A DNA stretch of 64,000 bases, taken from assembly GCF_014237875.1 (NCBI RefSeq), contig NZ_JACJVJ010000002.1, positions 62,001 through 126,000 on the forward strand, read 5' to 3'. Below the pieces are notes generated by a model. The model saw only the letters and a list, made by a program, of their open reading frames with translations, had not been told where the DNA came from and did no database searches. Position numbers and translations under genes: made by a program. The first letter of the stretch is position 1; every line of letters starts with the position of its first letter. This document shows, one piece after another, positions 1-8,899 of this stretch. The stretch comes from Parasphingopyxis marina (GTDB lineage: Bacteria; Pseudomonadota; Alphaproteobacteria; Sphingomonadales; Sphingomonadaceae).

Positions 1-245
1 GCGAGAAATGGTCCGGTATATTGCGCTAGGCTGACGACCAGCGCCAGCATCAGCGCCACGCAGGCGGCTGCGGCGATCAGCACGGCGCTGAGCATCAGCA
101 GGGCCGACATCCGGGCCTGCGAAATGCGATAGAAGATCAGCGCGCGGTAAAGCTTCAGGCGCGCCCGGGCGAACCGCTCGCCGTCCTCGAACAGGCGGGC
201 GAGCAATTCGCCATAGGCAATGTCCTCGCGCCCGTTATCGCTCAT
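1..245 (-). CDS. Phage holin-family-like membrane protein (partial, C-terminus beyond window)
   Basis: Only the first ~81 codons are inside the window. The start is an ATG at 245 that overlaps the stop of the upstream gene as ATGA, so the two are translationally coupled. The visible part has a charged amphipathic N-terminus (about residues 1-40, rich in Arg/Glu) followed by a long hydrophobic stretch from about residue 46 to 70 that looks like a membrane segment. This arrangement fits the small 'phage holin family' membrane proteins that sit beside YqjD/DUF883-type proteins in proteobacteria; in that setting they are chromosomal stress or envelope proteins, not lysis holins. The family call is inference from layout and composition. 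Confidence 0.55.
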   Translation of the reverse strand, partial: MSDNGREDIAYGELLARLFEDGERFARARLKLYRALIFYRISQARMSALLMLSAVLIAAAACVALMLALVVSLAQYTGPFL

Positions 246-703
246 GCCTCGTCCCGATCTCCAAGCCCCGATTTGACGAGGCGGGCGATCGCGAAGCCGG
301 CAACCGCGGCAATGCCGATTGCGACGACCGGGCTCTTGCGGACGAGCGCCTTGGCGTCATCCAGCAAATCGTCGACATCCTTGGCTTCGATCTTTTCGGC
401 AAAGCTCGAAATCGCGCCGGCGGCCCAGCGTGCATATTCGCCATAATCTTCGCCGAGGCGCTGGTCGACCGATTGCGCGGCGTCGTCCATCGCAGCCGAG
501 ATTTCCCGGATCGTGCCCGTGGCCTTCTCCTTGCCGTCGCGCGCATAGTCTCGGGCCTTGCCCGTAGCCTGCGATTTCAGGGTCACGGCTTCTTCCTTGA
601 TCCGAGCCTTGGCCTTGGCGACCGTGCCGCCTTCCTCTTCCTCGAGCGTGTCGATCACGCTGTCGGTGCCTTCGGGCAGTTTTTCTGTCTTTGCAGCCAT
701 CAT
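242..703 (-). CDS. YqjD/ElaB/DUF883-like helical protein with C-terminal membrane anchor
   Basis: 153 residues from the ATG at 703, chosen because GGAG lies 5 nt upstream (a second ATG follows directly at 700). The body is an almost pure Lys/Glu/Ala-rich helix with CsbD-like character, and a single hydrophobic segment lies at about residues 124-143, preceded by a KSP motif, followed by a short charged tail. This is the layout of DUF883/YqjD inner-membrane, ribosome- or envelope-associated stress proteins. It overlaps the next gene by 4 nt (ATGA). A candidate general-stress (EcfG-type) promoter lies 38 nt upstream, which would fit a stress role. Function beyond that is not visible. Confidence 0.65.
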   Translation of the reverse strand: MMAAKTEKLPEGTDSVIDTLEEEEGGTVAKAKARIKEEAVTLKSQATGKARDYARDGKEKATGTIREISAAMDDAAQSVDQRLGEDYGEYARWAAGAISSFAEKIEAKDVDDLLDDAKALVRKSPVVAIGIAAVAGFAIARLVKSGLGDRDEA

Positions 704-740
704 TCTAACTCCGTAACGAATTGCCACTTCATCATAAATA

Positions 741-765
741 AGCGTGTGAAAGGCAATTGAGTTCC
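741..765 (-). promoter_or_regulatory. Candidate EcfG (general stress) promoter for the YqjD-like gene
   Basis: Reading the minus strand, GGAAC (765-761) is followed after 16 nt by CGCT (744-741). The alphaproteobacterial EcfG consensus is GGAAC-N16/17-CGTT, so this matches with one substitution in the -10 element. It sits about 38 nt before the gene's ATG at 703, and the gene looks like a stress protein. One mismatch means it is a candidate only. Confidence 0.4.
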
Positions 766-847
766 GCCTGTCGGGTCTTTCCTACAGCATTTGCTTCGCG
801 CGCGCAGCAAGGATAGAGCCAAAAGGTAAATCCGGCATTTCCTGTAA

Positions 848-2134
<1,287 letters not shown>

Positions 2135-2159
2135 CGGAAAGTTATCCCCGGGACTCATC

Positions 2160-2168
2160 TTATCCACA
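2160..2168 (+). promoter_or_regulatory. Consensus DnaA box (TTATCCACA)
   Basis: A perfect TTATCCACA nonamer lies in the eno-ftsB gap, with a second partial TTATCC-type element 19 nt earlier at 2141. A single box may titrate DnaA or be chance; about one such match on either strand per ~130 kb is expected at random base composition. Confidence 0.3.
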
Positions 2169-2203
2169 GCCTGATTCGGTTCGTCGCAAAGTGATGAATC
2201 GCG

Positions 2204-2233
2204 CTTGAATCCACGAGTCGGCTGTGATTCAAG
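2204..2233 (+). promoter_or_regulatory. Inverted repeat abutting the ftsB-like ribosome binding site
   Basis: Perfect 8-bp arms CTTGAATC (2204-2211) and GATTCAAG (2226-2233) with a 14-nt loop. The right arm ends inside AAGGGCG, the likely ribosome binding site for the ATG at 2240, so in the mRNA the hairpin could partly hide the translation start. It could also be an operator. There is no following T-run, so it is not a classical terminator. Confidence 0.45.
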
Positions 2234-2239
2234 GGCGCA

Positions 2240-2572
2240 ATGACGCTGACCAGCCCGCGATCCTTTGCCCATTTGCTCCGTTCGGCCGCCGCTCCGGCGC
2301 TGGCGGTGCTCGTGATCGCGAATTTCGCAGGCTATGCGCTGCTCGGCCCGAACGGCCTGTTCGCCTGGGGCGACTATGCGCGGATGCGCGAACAGCGCCA
2401 GGTCGAACTCGTCCAGCTGGTCGACGAACGCGCGCGGCTCGCCAACCGGGTCGAACTGCTCGATCCCGGCAGCGTCGATCCGGACTTTGCCGACGAACTG
2501 GTTCGCCGCAACACCGGTGAAATTCGCGAAGACGAGCATCTCATCCTGCTCGATCCGCCCGCTCGCCCGTAA
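2240..2572 (+). CDS. ftsB: DivIC/FtsB-like septum formation initiator
   Basis: 110 residues. A single membrane helix at about residues 15-37 is followed by a short heptad-like coiled coil (about 45-75, with the RMREQRQVELVQLVDERARL pattern) and a small C-terminal region ending EDEHLIL, which is the standard layout of FtsB/DivIC. These bitopic proteins bridge FtsL and FtsQ in the divisome. Position between eno and pdhA is the same as in many alphaproteobacteria and supports the call. Gene symbol by family and context. A hairpin overlaps its ribosome binding site. Confidence 0.8.
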   Translation: MTLTSPRSFAHLLRSAAAPALAVLVIANFAGYALLGPNGLFAWGDYARMREQRQVELVQLVDERARLANRVELLDPGSVDPDFADELVRRNTGEIREDEHLILLDPPARP

Positions 2573-2696
2573 CCCGGCCCATAACTATCCCGAATTCGCG
2601 ATAGGAAATGCTGGAAAACCGCGCTTCTTGATTGCGGAATCGGCAACGCTCCTCCATATCTCCGGCACGCTAACGTTCTGAAGAAAGGGGCCCGCT

Positions 2697-3800
2697 TTGG
2701 CCAAGGCACCGGCACCACGTAAAACGCCTGCACGCAAGACAGCAAGCAAACCGGCTGGCAAATCCACGGCGCGAAAATCCGCGCCGCCGCCTCAGCCTAA
2801 CCGTGAACGGCCTGACGAACCCCAACGGTTCGAGGCGACCAAGGAACAGCTGCTCGAATATTATCGCCAGATGCTGCTGATCCGCCGCTTTGAGGAAAAG
2901 GCCGGCCAGCTATACGGCCTGGGCCTGATCGGCGGTTTCTGCCATCTCTATATCGGCCAGGAAGCGGTCGCCGTCGGCCTTCAATCGGCGCTGGATGGCG
3001 ACAAGGACAAGGTCATCACCGGCTATCGCGATCATGGTCATATGCTCGCCTACGGCCTCGATCCCAAGGTGATCATGGCCGAGCTCACCGGCCGCGCTGC
3101 GGGTATTGCGCAGGGCAAGGGTGGGTCGATGCACATGTTTTCGGTCGAGAAGGGCTTTTATGGCGGGCACGGCATCGTCGGCGCGCAGGTGCCGCTCGGT
3201 GCGGGGCTCGCCTTTGCGCAGAAATATAACGACGATGGCGGCGTGACGCTCGCCTATTTCGGCGACGGCGCGGCGAACCAGGGCCAGGTCTATGAAGCCT
3301 TCAACATGGCCGAGCTGTGGAAACTGCCGATCATCTTCGTGATCGAGAACAACCAGTACGCAATGGGCACCAGCGTCAACCGTTCGTCGGCCGAAGACCA
3401 GCTGTATCGGCGCGGCGAAAGCTTCCGCATTCCGGGCCTGCAGGTGAACGGCATGGACGTGCTCGAAGTGCGGGGCGCGGCGACGGTCGCGCTCGATTGG
3501 GTGCGGGCAGGGAAGGGGCCGATCCTGCTGGAACTCAAGACGTATCGCTATCGCGGCCACTCGATGTCCGACCCGGCCAAATATCGCTCCCGCGAAGAAG
3601 TCCAGTCGGTGCGCGAGAAATCCGATCCGATCGAGGGCGTGAAGAAGGACCTCGAAGCCGCCGGCATTTCCGAGGACGAGATGAAAGCCATCGACAAGGA
3701 GATCAAGGCGATCATCGGCGAGGCAGCAGATTTCGCCGAAAGCTCGCCCGAGCCGGACCCCGATGAACTCTACACCGACGTGCTGGTGGAGCAATATTGA
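2697..3800 (+). CDS. pdhA: Pyruvate dehydrogenase E1 component, alpha subunit
   Basis: 367 residues from a TTG at 2697 preceded by GAAAGGGG with 6-nt spacing; no better ATG lies between it and the conserved domain. An Ala/Lys/Pro-rich leader (about 1-40) precedes the thiamine-diphosphate fold. The TPP/Mg motif is visible as [17 protein letters not shown] ending in IENN, and the regulatory-loop-like [15 protein letters not shown] is present. It oxidatively decarboxylates pyruvate together with PdhB. Its stop overlaps the pdhB start by one base (TGATG), so subunit synthesis is coupled. Confidence 0.97.
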   Translation: MAKAPAPRKTPARKTASKPAGKSTARKSAPPPQPNRERPDEPQRFEATKEQLLEYYRQMLLIRRFEEKAGQLYGLGLIGGFCHLYIGQEAVAVGLQSALDGDKDKVITGYRDHGHMLAYGLDPKVIMAELTGRAAGIAQGKGGSMHMFSVEKGFYGGHGIVGAQVPLGAGLAFAQKYNDDGGVTLAYFGDGAANQGQVYEAFNMAELWKLPIIFVIENNQYAMGTSVNRSSAEDQLYRRGESFRIPGLQVNGMDVLEVRGAATVALDWVRAGKGPILLELKTYRYRGHSMSDPAKYRSREEVQSVREKSDPIEGVKKDLEAAGISEDEMKAIDKEIKAIIGEAADFAESSPEPDPDELYTDVLVEQY

Positions 3801-5194
3801 TGCCGATCGAATTGAAGATGCCGGCGCTCTCGCCGACGATGGAAGAGGGCACTTTGGCCAAATGGCTGGTCAAGGAAGGCGACGAGGTTTCCGCCGGCGA
3901 TATCATGGCCGAGATCGAAACCGACAAGGCGACGATGGAATTCGAAGCGGTCGATGAGGGGACGATCGCCAAGATCCTTGTTCCCGAAGGTACGGACGAG
4001 GTGAAAGTCGGTACGGTAATCGCGATGCTCGCCGAGGAAGGCGAAGACGCTGCCGATATCGAGGCTTCGCCGCAGACGAGCAAGGACGAGCCTGCGGAAT
4101 CGCAGCCGGACGACCCGCCACCCGCCAAGACGGCTGCTGCCAACACGATCGCCAAGGAAGACAGCAAGCCTGCAAGCCTGCGCGTCGACCCCGACGTGCC
4201 CGAAGGCACCGAGATGGCGAAACTCACGGTCCGCGAGGCGCTGCGCGATGCGATGGCGGAAGAAATGCGCGCTGACGAGCGTGTTTTCGTGATGGGCGAA
4301 GAGGTCGCCGAATATCAGGGCGCCTATAAGGTCACCCAGGGATTGCTCGAGGAATTCGGCGGTCGCCGCGTGATCGACACGCCGATTACCGAATATGGTT
4401 TTGCCGGTATCGGCACGGGCGCGGCGATGGCTGGGCTTCGCCCGATCGTCGAGTTCATGACCTTCAACTTCGCGATGCAGGCGATCGACCATATCATCAA
4501 TTCGGCGGGCAAGACGAATTACATGTCGGGGGGGCAGATGCGCTGCCCGATCGTGTTCCGGGGCCCCAATGGCGCGGCCAGCCGCGTCGGCGCGCAGCAC
4601 AGCCAGAATTATGCGCCCTGGTATGCCCAGATACCCGGCCTTGTCGTCATCGCGCCCTATTCGGCGGCCGATGCCAAGGGTCTGCTGAAATCGGCCATCC
4701 GCTCGATGGATCCGGTCGTCTTTCTCGAAAACGAACTGCTTTACGGGCACAGCTTCGAAGTGCCGGTGCTGGACGATTATTCGATCCCGATCGGCAGCGC
4801 GCGGCGTGTGCGCGAAGGCGCCGACGTGTCCATCGTCACCTATTCGATCGGCGTGGGCATCGCGCTGGAAGCCGCGGAAAAGCTGGCTGGCGAGGGGATA
4901 GAGGCCGATATCATCGACCTGCGCACCTTGAGGCCGCTCGACAAGGCGGCGGTGCTGGAAAGCCTGAAACGCACGAACCGGATGGTCGTCGTCGAAGAGG
5001 GCTGGGCGACCTGCTCGATCGCTTCGGAGATAGCGGCGATCTGCATGGAGGAGGGTTTCGACGATCTCGACGCGCCCGTCATGCGGGTGACGAACGAGGA
5101 TGTGCCGATGCCCTATGCGGCCAATCTCGAAAAGCTTGCGCTGGTGAATTCGGACAAGGTGGTCGGCGCGGCGAAGGCCGTTTGCTACCGCTAA
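3800..5194 (+). CDS. pdhB: Pyruvate dehydrogenase E1 beta subunit with N-terminal lipoyl domain
   Basis: 464 residues from the ATG at 3800; an in-frame TTG directly before it is less likely because ATG follows the pdhA stop as TGATG. Residues 1-80 form a biotinyl-lipoyl domain with the lipoylated Lys43 in the ETDKATMEF motif. An Ala/Pro/Asp-rich linker (about 85-130) leads into the transketolase-like beta subunit (about 138-464). Lipoyl domains on E1-beta are known from alphaproteobacteria such as Zymomonas and Sinorhizobium. Lipoyl synthase (lipA) lies 50 kb downstream. Unusually the expected E2 (pdhC) and lpd genes do not follow; the next genes are convergent Tad genes. Confidence 0.96.
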   Translation: MPIELKMPALSPTMEEGTLAKWLVKEGDEVSAGDIMAEIETDKATMEFEAVDEGTIAKILVPEGTDEVKVGTVIAMLAEEGEDAADIEASPQTSKDEPAESQPDDPPPAKTAAANTIAKEDSKPASLRVDPDVPEGTEMAKLTVREALRDAMAEEMRADERVFVMGEEVAEYQGAYKVTQGLLEEFGGRRVIDTPITEYGFAGIGTGAAMAGLRPIVEFMTFNFAMQAIDHIINSAGKTNYMSGGQMRCPIVFRGPNGAASRVGAQHSQNYAPWYAQIPGLVVIAPYSAADAKGLLKSAIRSMDPVVFLENELLYGHSFEVPVLDDYSIPIGSARRVREGADVSIVTYSIGVGIALEAAEKLAGEGIEADIIDLRTLRPLDKAAVLESLKRTNRMVVVEEGWATCSIASEIAAICMEEGFDDLDAPVMRVTNEDVPMPYAANLEKLALVNSDKVVGAAKAVCYR

Positions 5195-5245
5195 GGAGAA
5201 GCGGTTGGTCCCGCAACTAACCTCCGCGCGCGCACCTCTGCCGGG

Positions 5246-5881
5246 CTAGCAGCCGTTGACGGCCAGCCCCTGCGTATTCGTGATGTTCTGGTTGGTCCGT
5301 TCACGCACGTTGAACGCGCTTTCGTAGCGGATCTGGCGCGTGCCGAGGAGGTTGAGCTGCTCGACGAGCGGCTGATAGTCATAGGTAACCTCGACGAACA
5401 TGACCGCCGTGCCGGGCGCCGACTGGATCTGGTTGCCTGGCGGGCCCATCCCGTCTTCGAGATCGTCGTTGGTGCTGCCCGTACCCTGCACGCCATAGGC
5501 CGGCGTCACGCTGGTCAGATCGCCCCAGCAACGCTGCCAATTGATTTCCTGGCCCGCATTGGACCCGGTTTCGCCATTTTCCCGCAGGGAAGACAGGACG
5601 ATCCGGCCGTTGGGTTCGAAGTCGAGCGATTCACCGACAAGAGCGGCGCCCGCGAAGATCTCGTAGATCTGGGATTCGTCGATCGTCGTGCTGACGCGGC
5701 CGGCATTATCGGCGACGGTCATTGCCAATTGGCTGACGCGCATATGCGCGAGCGCATAGTTCGCAGTCTCGAGGCCGCCGAAGATGAGCGAAAGCAGGAT
5801 CGGCAGCGAGAAGGCGAACTCGGTCAACGCGACACCGCTGGTGTTGTCGCGCAAGCTGTTCAAAGGCATGAGTTTTCTCAT
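5246..5881 (-). CDS. TadE-like pseudopilin (second TadE-family protein of the Tad set)
   Basis: 211 residues. A short basic N-terminus and the motif SGVALTEFAFSLPILLSLIFGG (about residues 14-35) form the TadE-type prepilin-like segment: a Glu followed by a hydrophobic helix. The rest is an extracytoplasmic domain with two distant Cys residues that may pair. TadE-family minor pseudopilins help assemble Flp pili or secreted adhesive structures. The ATG at 5881 has AAGGCGA upstream. It is the last gene of a minus-strand operon, 15 nt behind the other TadE gene. No Flp major pilin or TadA/B/C motor is in the window, so those must be elsewhere. Confidence 0.8.
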   Translation of the reverse strand: MRKLMPLNSLRDNTSGVALTEFAFSLPILLSLIFGGLETANYALAHMRVSQLAMTVADNAGRVSTTIDESQIYEIFAGAALVGESLDFEPNGRIVLSSLRENGETGSNAGQEINWQRCWGDLTSVTPAYGVQGTGSTNDDLEDGMGPPGNQIQSAPGTAVMFVEVTYDYQPLVEQLNLLGTRQIRYESAFNVRERTNQNITNTQGLAVNGC

Positions 5882-5896
5882 ATTGTTCGCCTTTTT

Positions 5897-6526
5897 CTAG
5901 GGGACTACGCCGCATTCGACCGGCGGAACGGCCTGGTCGGCGAAGGGCTGGTTTCGAATAGCCGTGCGCGCAATGATATTATATTCGTCCGGAACCCCGA
6001 TCAGCGACATCACGGGAACGATGCGCGGCATCGTCACGGTCACCTCGTAGAAGACGACGTCGTCGGCGCCGCCCTGGCCCGTGCGACCGGCGTTTTCGTC
6101 GAAGCTGCCATTGGCGTTGAGGTCTTCCCAGCAATCGCCGTCGTCATAGTCGAACGTACCGTCGCCATCGTTGTCGGTGACGAGTTTCTCCGAGCGGCCG
6201 ACGCCGGAAAACTGATAGTAATTGGTTTGCTGGATATCGTAGGTCGCGCTGCGGGCGATGCGATTGACGCGCTCCCGGACCGCATTCTCGATCTGCTCTT
6301 CAACGGTATCGCCGTCTTCGCTGAACGAAGGGTTCTCGACCGAAGCCGTACGCGCAACGCGATCGAGCACGCCTTGGAGCTGCGACTTCACATATTGCTG
6401 GTAACCGAGATCGAACGCGCCGAGCAGCACGATCATCAGCGGCACCACGACGAAGCCGAATTCGACGATCGCCATGCCGCGCGTTTCGCGCGACAGGCGA
6501 TGGCGGAGCGAGCGGAGCCGGCTCAT
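5897..6526 (-). CDS. TadE-like pseudopilin (first of two)
   Basis: 209 residues. The N-terminal MAIVEFGFVVVPLMIVLLG stretch (about 18-36) is the TadE transmembrane/pseudopilin signature with the conserved Glu. The periplasmic part is Asp/Asn/Tyr-rich. The start codon overlaps the stop of the VWA protein upstream as ATGA (6523-6526), showing translational coupling. Together with the following TadE-like gene and the VWA TadG it forms a three-gene Tad accessory operon. It could equally be called TadF-like; the two cannot be separated by eye. Confidence 0.8.
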   Translation of the reverse strand: MSRLRSLRHRLSRETRGMAIVEFGFVVVPLMIVLLGAFDLGYQQYVKSQLQGVLDRVARTASVENPSFSEDGDTVEEQIENAVRERVNRIARSATYDIQQTNYYQFSGVGRSEKLVTDNDGDGTFDYDDGDCWEDLNANGSFDENAGRTGQGGADDVVFYEVTVTMPRIVPVMSLIGVPDEYNIIARTAIRNQPFADQAVPPVECGVVP

Positions 6527-8061
6527 TGGGTCAGCCTCAGGCGGCCGATACCGGCGCCGATCTGGGCGAACACCTCTTCGAGGTCATTGCCGTCGCTGAT
6601 ATAGAAATGGCCGGAACTGGTCGCGCACGGCTCGATGTCGCTGGTGTCGGCGACATCCAGGGCGATGACCCAGATCGTCATACCCATCGATTTTGCCCGG
6701 TTACACGACGCCAGGAAGTGATTCACATGGCGTTGGTTCTGCGACTGACTGCCCTGCAGACGACGGCGCTCGCGCTCATAGCCATAGGCGGAATAGCCGC
6801 TCGTGCTAACCTGAAGCAGTCCATCCGTGAGATAAACGATATGCTTGGAAACCGGCACATTGTTGAATTCTTCCGGATTGTCCGCGGCGAACATGCCCGT
6901 CGACGAGAGGTAGCGGGCGGCCCACATCAAACCGATATCGTGATAGGTGTTGCCGCCCACGCGAGACGTGGCGGCGTCGATGGCGCTTTGATAGGCGGTT
7001 TCACTCGAATATGTCCGCAGGCGGCTGGCGCGGGCGGGACAGGCATAGGTGCCTACATTGTCGCCGTCGTCATCCTCGACTTCCGAGGGAACATAACGGC
7101 CCCATTGCAGGGCCCTGTCGCTGCTGTTCGCGGCAATCGCGTCGATATCGGCCCGGCTGACCGACTGTTCGATTTCGATCTCATGATCCGGATTGCCGAT
7201 AGTCGGCCGCTCTTCGATGCAAGCATCGCTGCTGTTGCGCCACGAGGAAATGCTCGACCAGCTGGTGTCGGACAAGGGAACGTCCCAAAGGTCGTACACA
7301 TTGCCATATTCGCGGCAAGATCCGTTGGACCGGTAACGCGTACAAACGCGGCGTTCCTGCCAATAATAGGTCGTATCGAGGATGTCTTGGTTGCGAAGAT
7401 CGCGACCGACATTGACGGTCATCGAATAGGGCATGAAGCCCATCCGCGTGCGCGTGTTGGTGGCGCCTTCAAGAGCCCGATAAAGGCCGATCGCTCCGGA
7501 ACGAAGGCGATCGATCTTGGTCGGGTATCCCGATCCGCTCGGCCGGTTGTTCATCGAACCGGTGACGTCGAGCACGACCATGATATCGTTGTTGCCATAA
7601 TCCTGGTCGGCGTCGCAGGAGACGCTGATCTCTATTTCGTCATTGCCGAACAGGCTCATGACGGTCGTCGGAATGTCGGCGCTGGCCGTCACGGTGACCC
7701 TGGAGGAATCGGTAGAGCTCTGGGCAACGGTGCGCGTGAGGTTTTCCGCGCTCATCGTGTCGGATGGGAAGTTGAAATCGAAGAAGCGTTCGCCTTCGGT
7801 GCGGGCGTCGGTCGTCCAGCTGTTGCCGGACATCGTGCGCCGCGCGGCAAGCGCAGCGGCGTCGCAAGCGTTCTGAAGCTTGGCCTGCGCCAGATAGCCG
7901 CGGCTGATATCGAGGCCCGATCCGATGATGCCCGCAATCGGCACGAGAGCCGCGCCGGCCATGGCCAGCGTGTTGCCCTGCGTGTTTTTGCGCAGCCGTG
8001 AAAGGAAGGAGCCTTTGTGTGCGACTCCGCGGGATTCTCCGTATTTTTCCCAGTCTCGCAT
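6523..8061 (-). CDS. tadG: TadG-like protein with VWA domain (copy 1)
   Basis: 512 residues. A cytoplasmic basic segment is followed by a membrane helix (AMAGAALVPIAGIIGSGLD, about residues 32-50), an FFDFNFPSDTM region typical of Tad-like N-terminal domains, then a von Willebrand factor A domain whose MIDAS begins DIMVVLDVTGSM. The C-terminal TIWVIALDV and ATSSGHFYISDGNDLEEVF segments close the VWA fold. TadG-type proteins are envelope components of Flp pilus or adhesin systems. The ATG at 8061 has AGGGGAACACA upstream. It is closely related over its whole length to the gene at 8900-10420, a clear duplication. Confidence 0.85.
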   Translation of the reverse strand: MRDWEKYGESRGVAHKGSFLSRLRKNTQGNTLAMAGAALVPIAGIIGSGLDISRGYLAQAKLQNACDAAALAARRTMSGNSWTTDARTEGERFFDFNFPSDTMSAENLTRTVAQSSTDSSRVTVTASADIPTTVMSLFGNDEIEISVSCDADQDYGNNDIMVVLDVTGSMNNRPSGSGYPTKIDRLRSGAIGLYRALEGATNTRTRMGFMPYSMTVNVGRDLRNQDILDTTYYWQERRVCTRYRSNGSCREYGNVYDLWDVPLSDTSWSSISSWRNSSDACIEERPTIGNPDHEIEIEQSVSRADIDAIAANSSDRALQWGRYVPSEVEDDDGDNVGTYACPARASRLRTYSSETAYQSAIDAATSRVGGNTYHDIGLMWAARYLSSTGMFAADNPEEFNNVPVSKHIVYLTDGLLQVSTSGYSAYGYERERRRLQGSQSQNQRHVNHFLASCNRAKSMGMTIWVIALDVADTSDIEPCATSSGHFYISDGNDLEEVFAQIGAGIGRLRLTQ

Positions 8062-8197
8062 TGTGTTCCCCTACCCCCTGCAGGTAATTCCGACCCAGAT
8101 TCGAGTGGTTTATGACCAAGCGCTGTTAAACAGTCCTCTCGGGACAAGGTTAACATCGCGTTTGCCATAAGCGGCGGTGAGTTTAGGAGAGGCGCGC

Positions 8198-8857
8198 ATG
8201 ACAGATTGTTTGGCCGATCCCGAACGCGAACTGGCATTGAGCTATGCGGAACGGCAAGCGCGGCCCCATCTGCGCGCGCTCTGGACGGTCGACGAGCGAT
8301 TCGGCGCAATCGTGGCGGGCACGACCGAAGCCGCGATCGGCGAGATGCGGTTGCTGTGGTGGCGCGATGCCCTAACGGAAGCGCCGCCAAGCGCGCGCGC
8401 CGAACCCCTTGTCGAGGCGGCGGTGACGGCCCTGCGCGAAACCGGGATCTCCGGCGCCGAATGGGGGGCGATGGCAGAGGGCTGGCATGCGCTGCTCCAG
8501 CAACCGATCGAAGCGGCGGAACTGGCGCGCTTCGCCCGGGAACGCGGTGGCCGGCTGTTTTCGCTCTCGGCGACAATCCTGGGCGTCACCGACTGGGCGG
8601 GCCTCGAGGAAGAGGGGCAGGGCTGGGCGTTAACCGACCTTGCTTACCGTATCACCGATAGCGGGGTGGCGGCCGAGGCGCGGGCGAGCGCCGCAGCCGT
8701 CTTTCCCGACAAATCGCGCTGGCCGCGCGCACTGCGGCCGCTGGGCGCGCTGACGGTTCTGGCGCGCCGCGATGCGCTGGCCGGAGAAACGCGTCGCCGC
8801 CAAGGATCGCCCGGCCGTGTCGCGCGGATGGCCTGGCACCGGCTTACCGGCCGGTAG
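8198..8857 (+). CDS. Short squalene/phytoene synthase-family protein (NDUFAF6-like, probably non-catalytic)
   Basis: 219 residues from ATG 8198, picked because TTAGGAGAGG lies directly upstream; an in-frame GTG at 8177 would place the RBS inside the gene. The LLWWRDAL motif and following helical pattern resemble the squalene/phytoene synthase fold. The family is usually 270-300 residues with two Asp-rich DxxxD motifs; I see neither here, so prenyl condensation is doubtful. Non-catalytic family members such as NDUFAF6 act in respiratory complex I assembly, a plausible but unproven role. It lies on the opposite strand between the two TadG paralogs. Confidence 0.6.
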   Translation: MTDCLADPERELALSYAERQARPHLRALWTVDERFGAIVAGTTEAAIGEMRLLWWRDALTEAPPSARAEPLVEAAVTALRETGISGAEWGAMAEGWHALLQQPIEAAELARFARERGGRLFSLSATILGVTDWAGLEEEGQGWALTDLAYRITDSGVAAEARASAAAVFPDKSRWPRALRPLGALTVLARRDALAGETRRRQGSPGRVARMAWHRLTGR

Positions 8858-8874
8858 GGCGAACCGGTAAGCCG
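8840..8874. terminator. Inverted repeat between convergent genes, possible terminator
   Basis: Perfect 11-bp arms CGGCTTACCGG (8840-8850) and CCGGTAAGCCG (8864-8874) with a 13-nt loop that contains the stop codon of the synthase-like gene. It lies between that gene and the convergent TadG copy 2. The stem is strong, but no T-run follows on either strand, so intrinsic termination is uncertain; it could stabilise 3' ends. Confidence 0.45.
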
Positions 8875-8899
8875 ATACTGTCTTCGGTGACGCGATCGT

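Noticed and set aside
1-245. Prophage remnant because of the holin-like protein
   Set aside because: No other phage genes nearby; the same family sits next to YqjD-like proteins as chromosomal genes.
5187-5205. Terminator after pdhB (ACCGCT / AGCGGT)
   Set aside because: Only a 6-bp stem overlapping the stop codon and no T-run.
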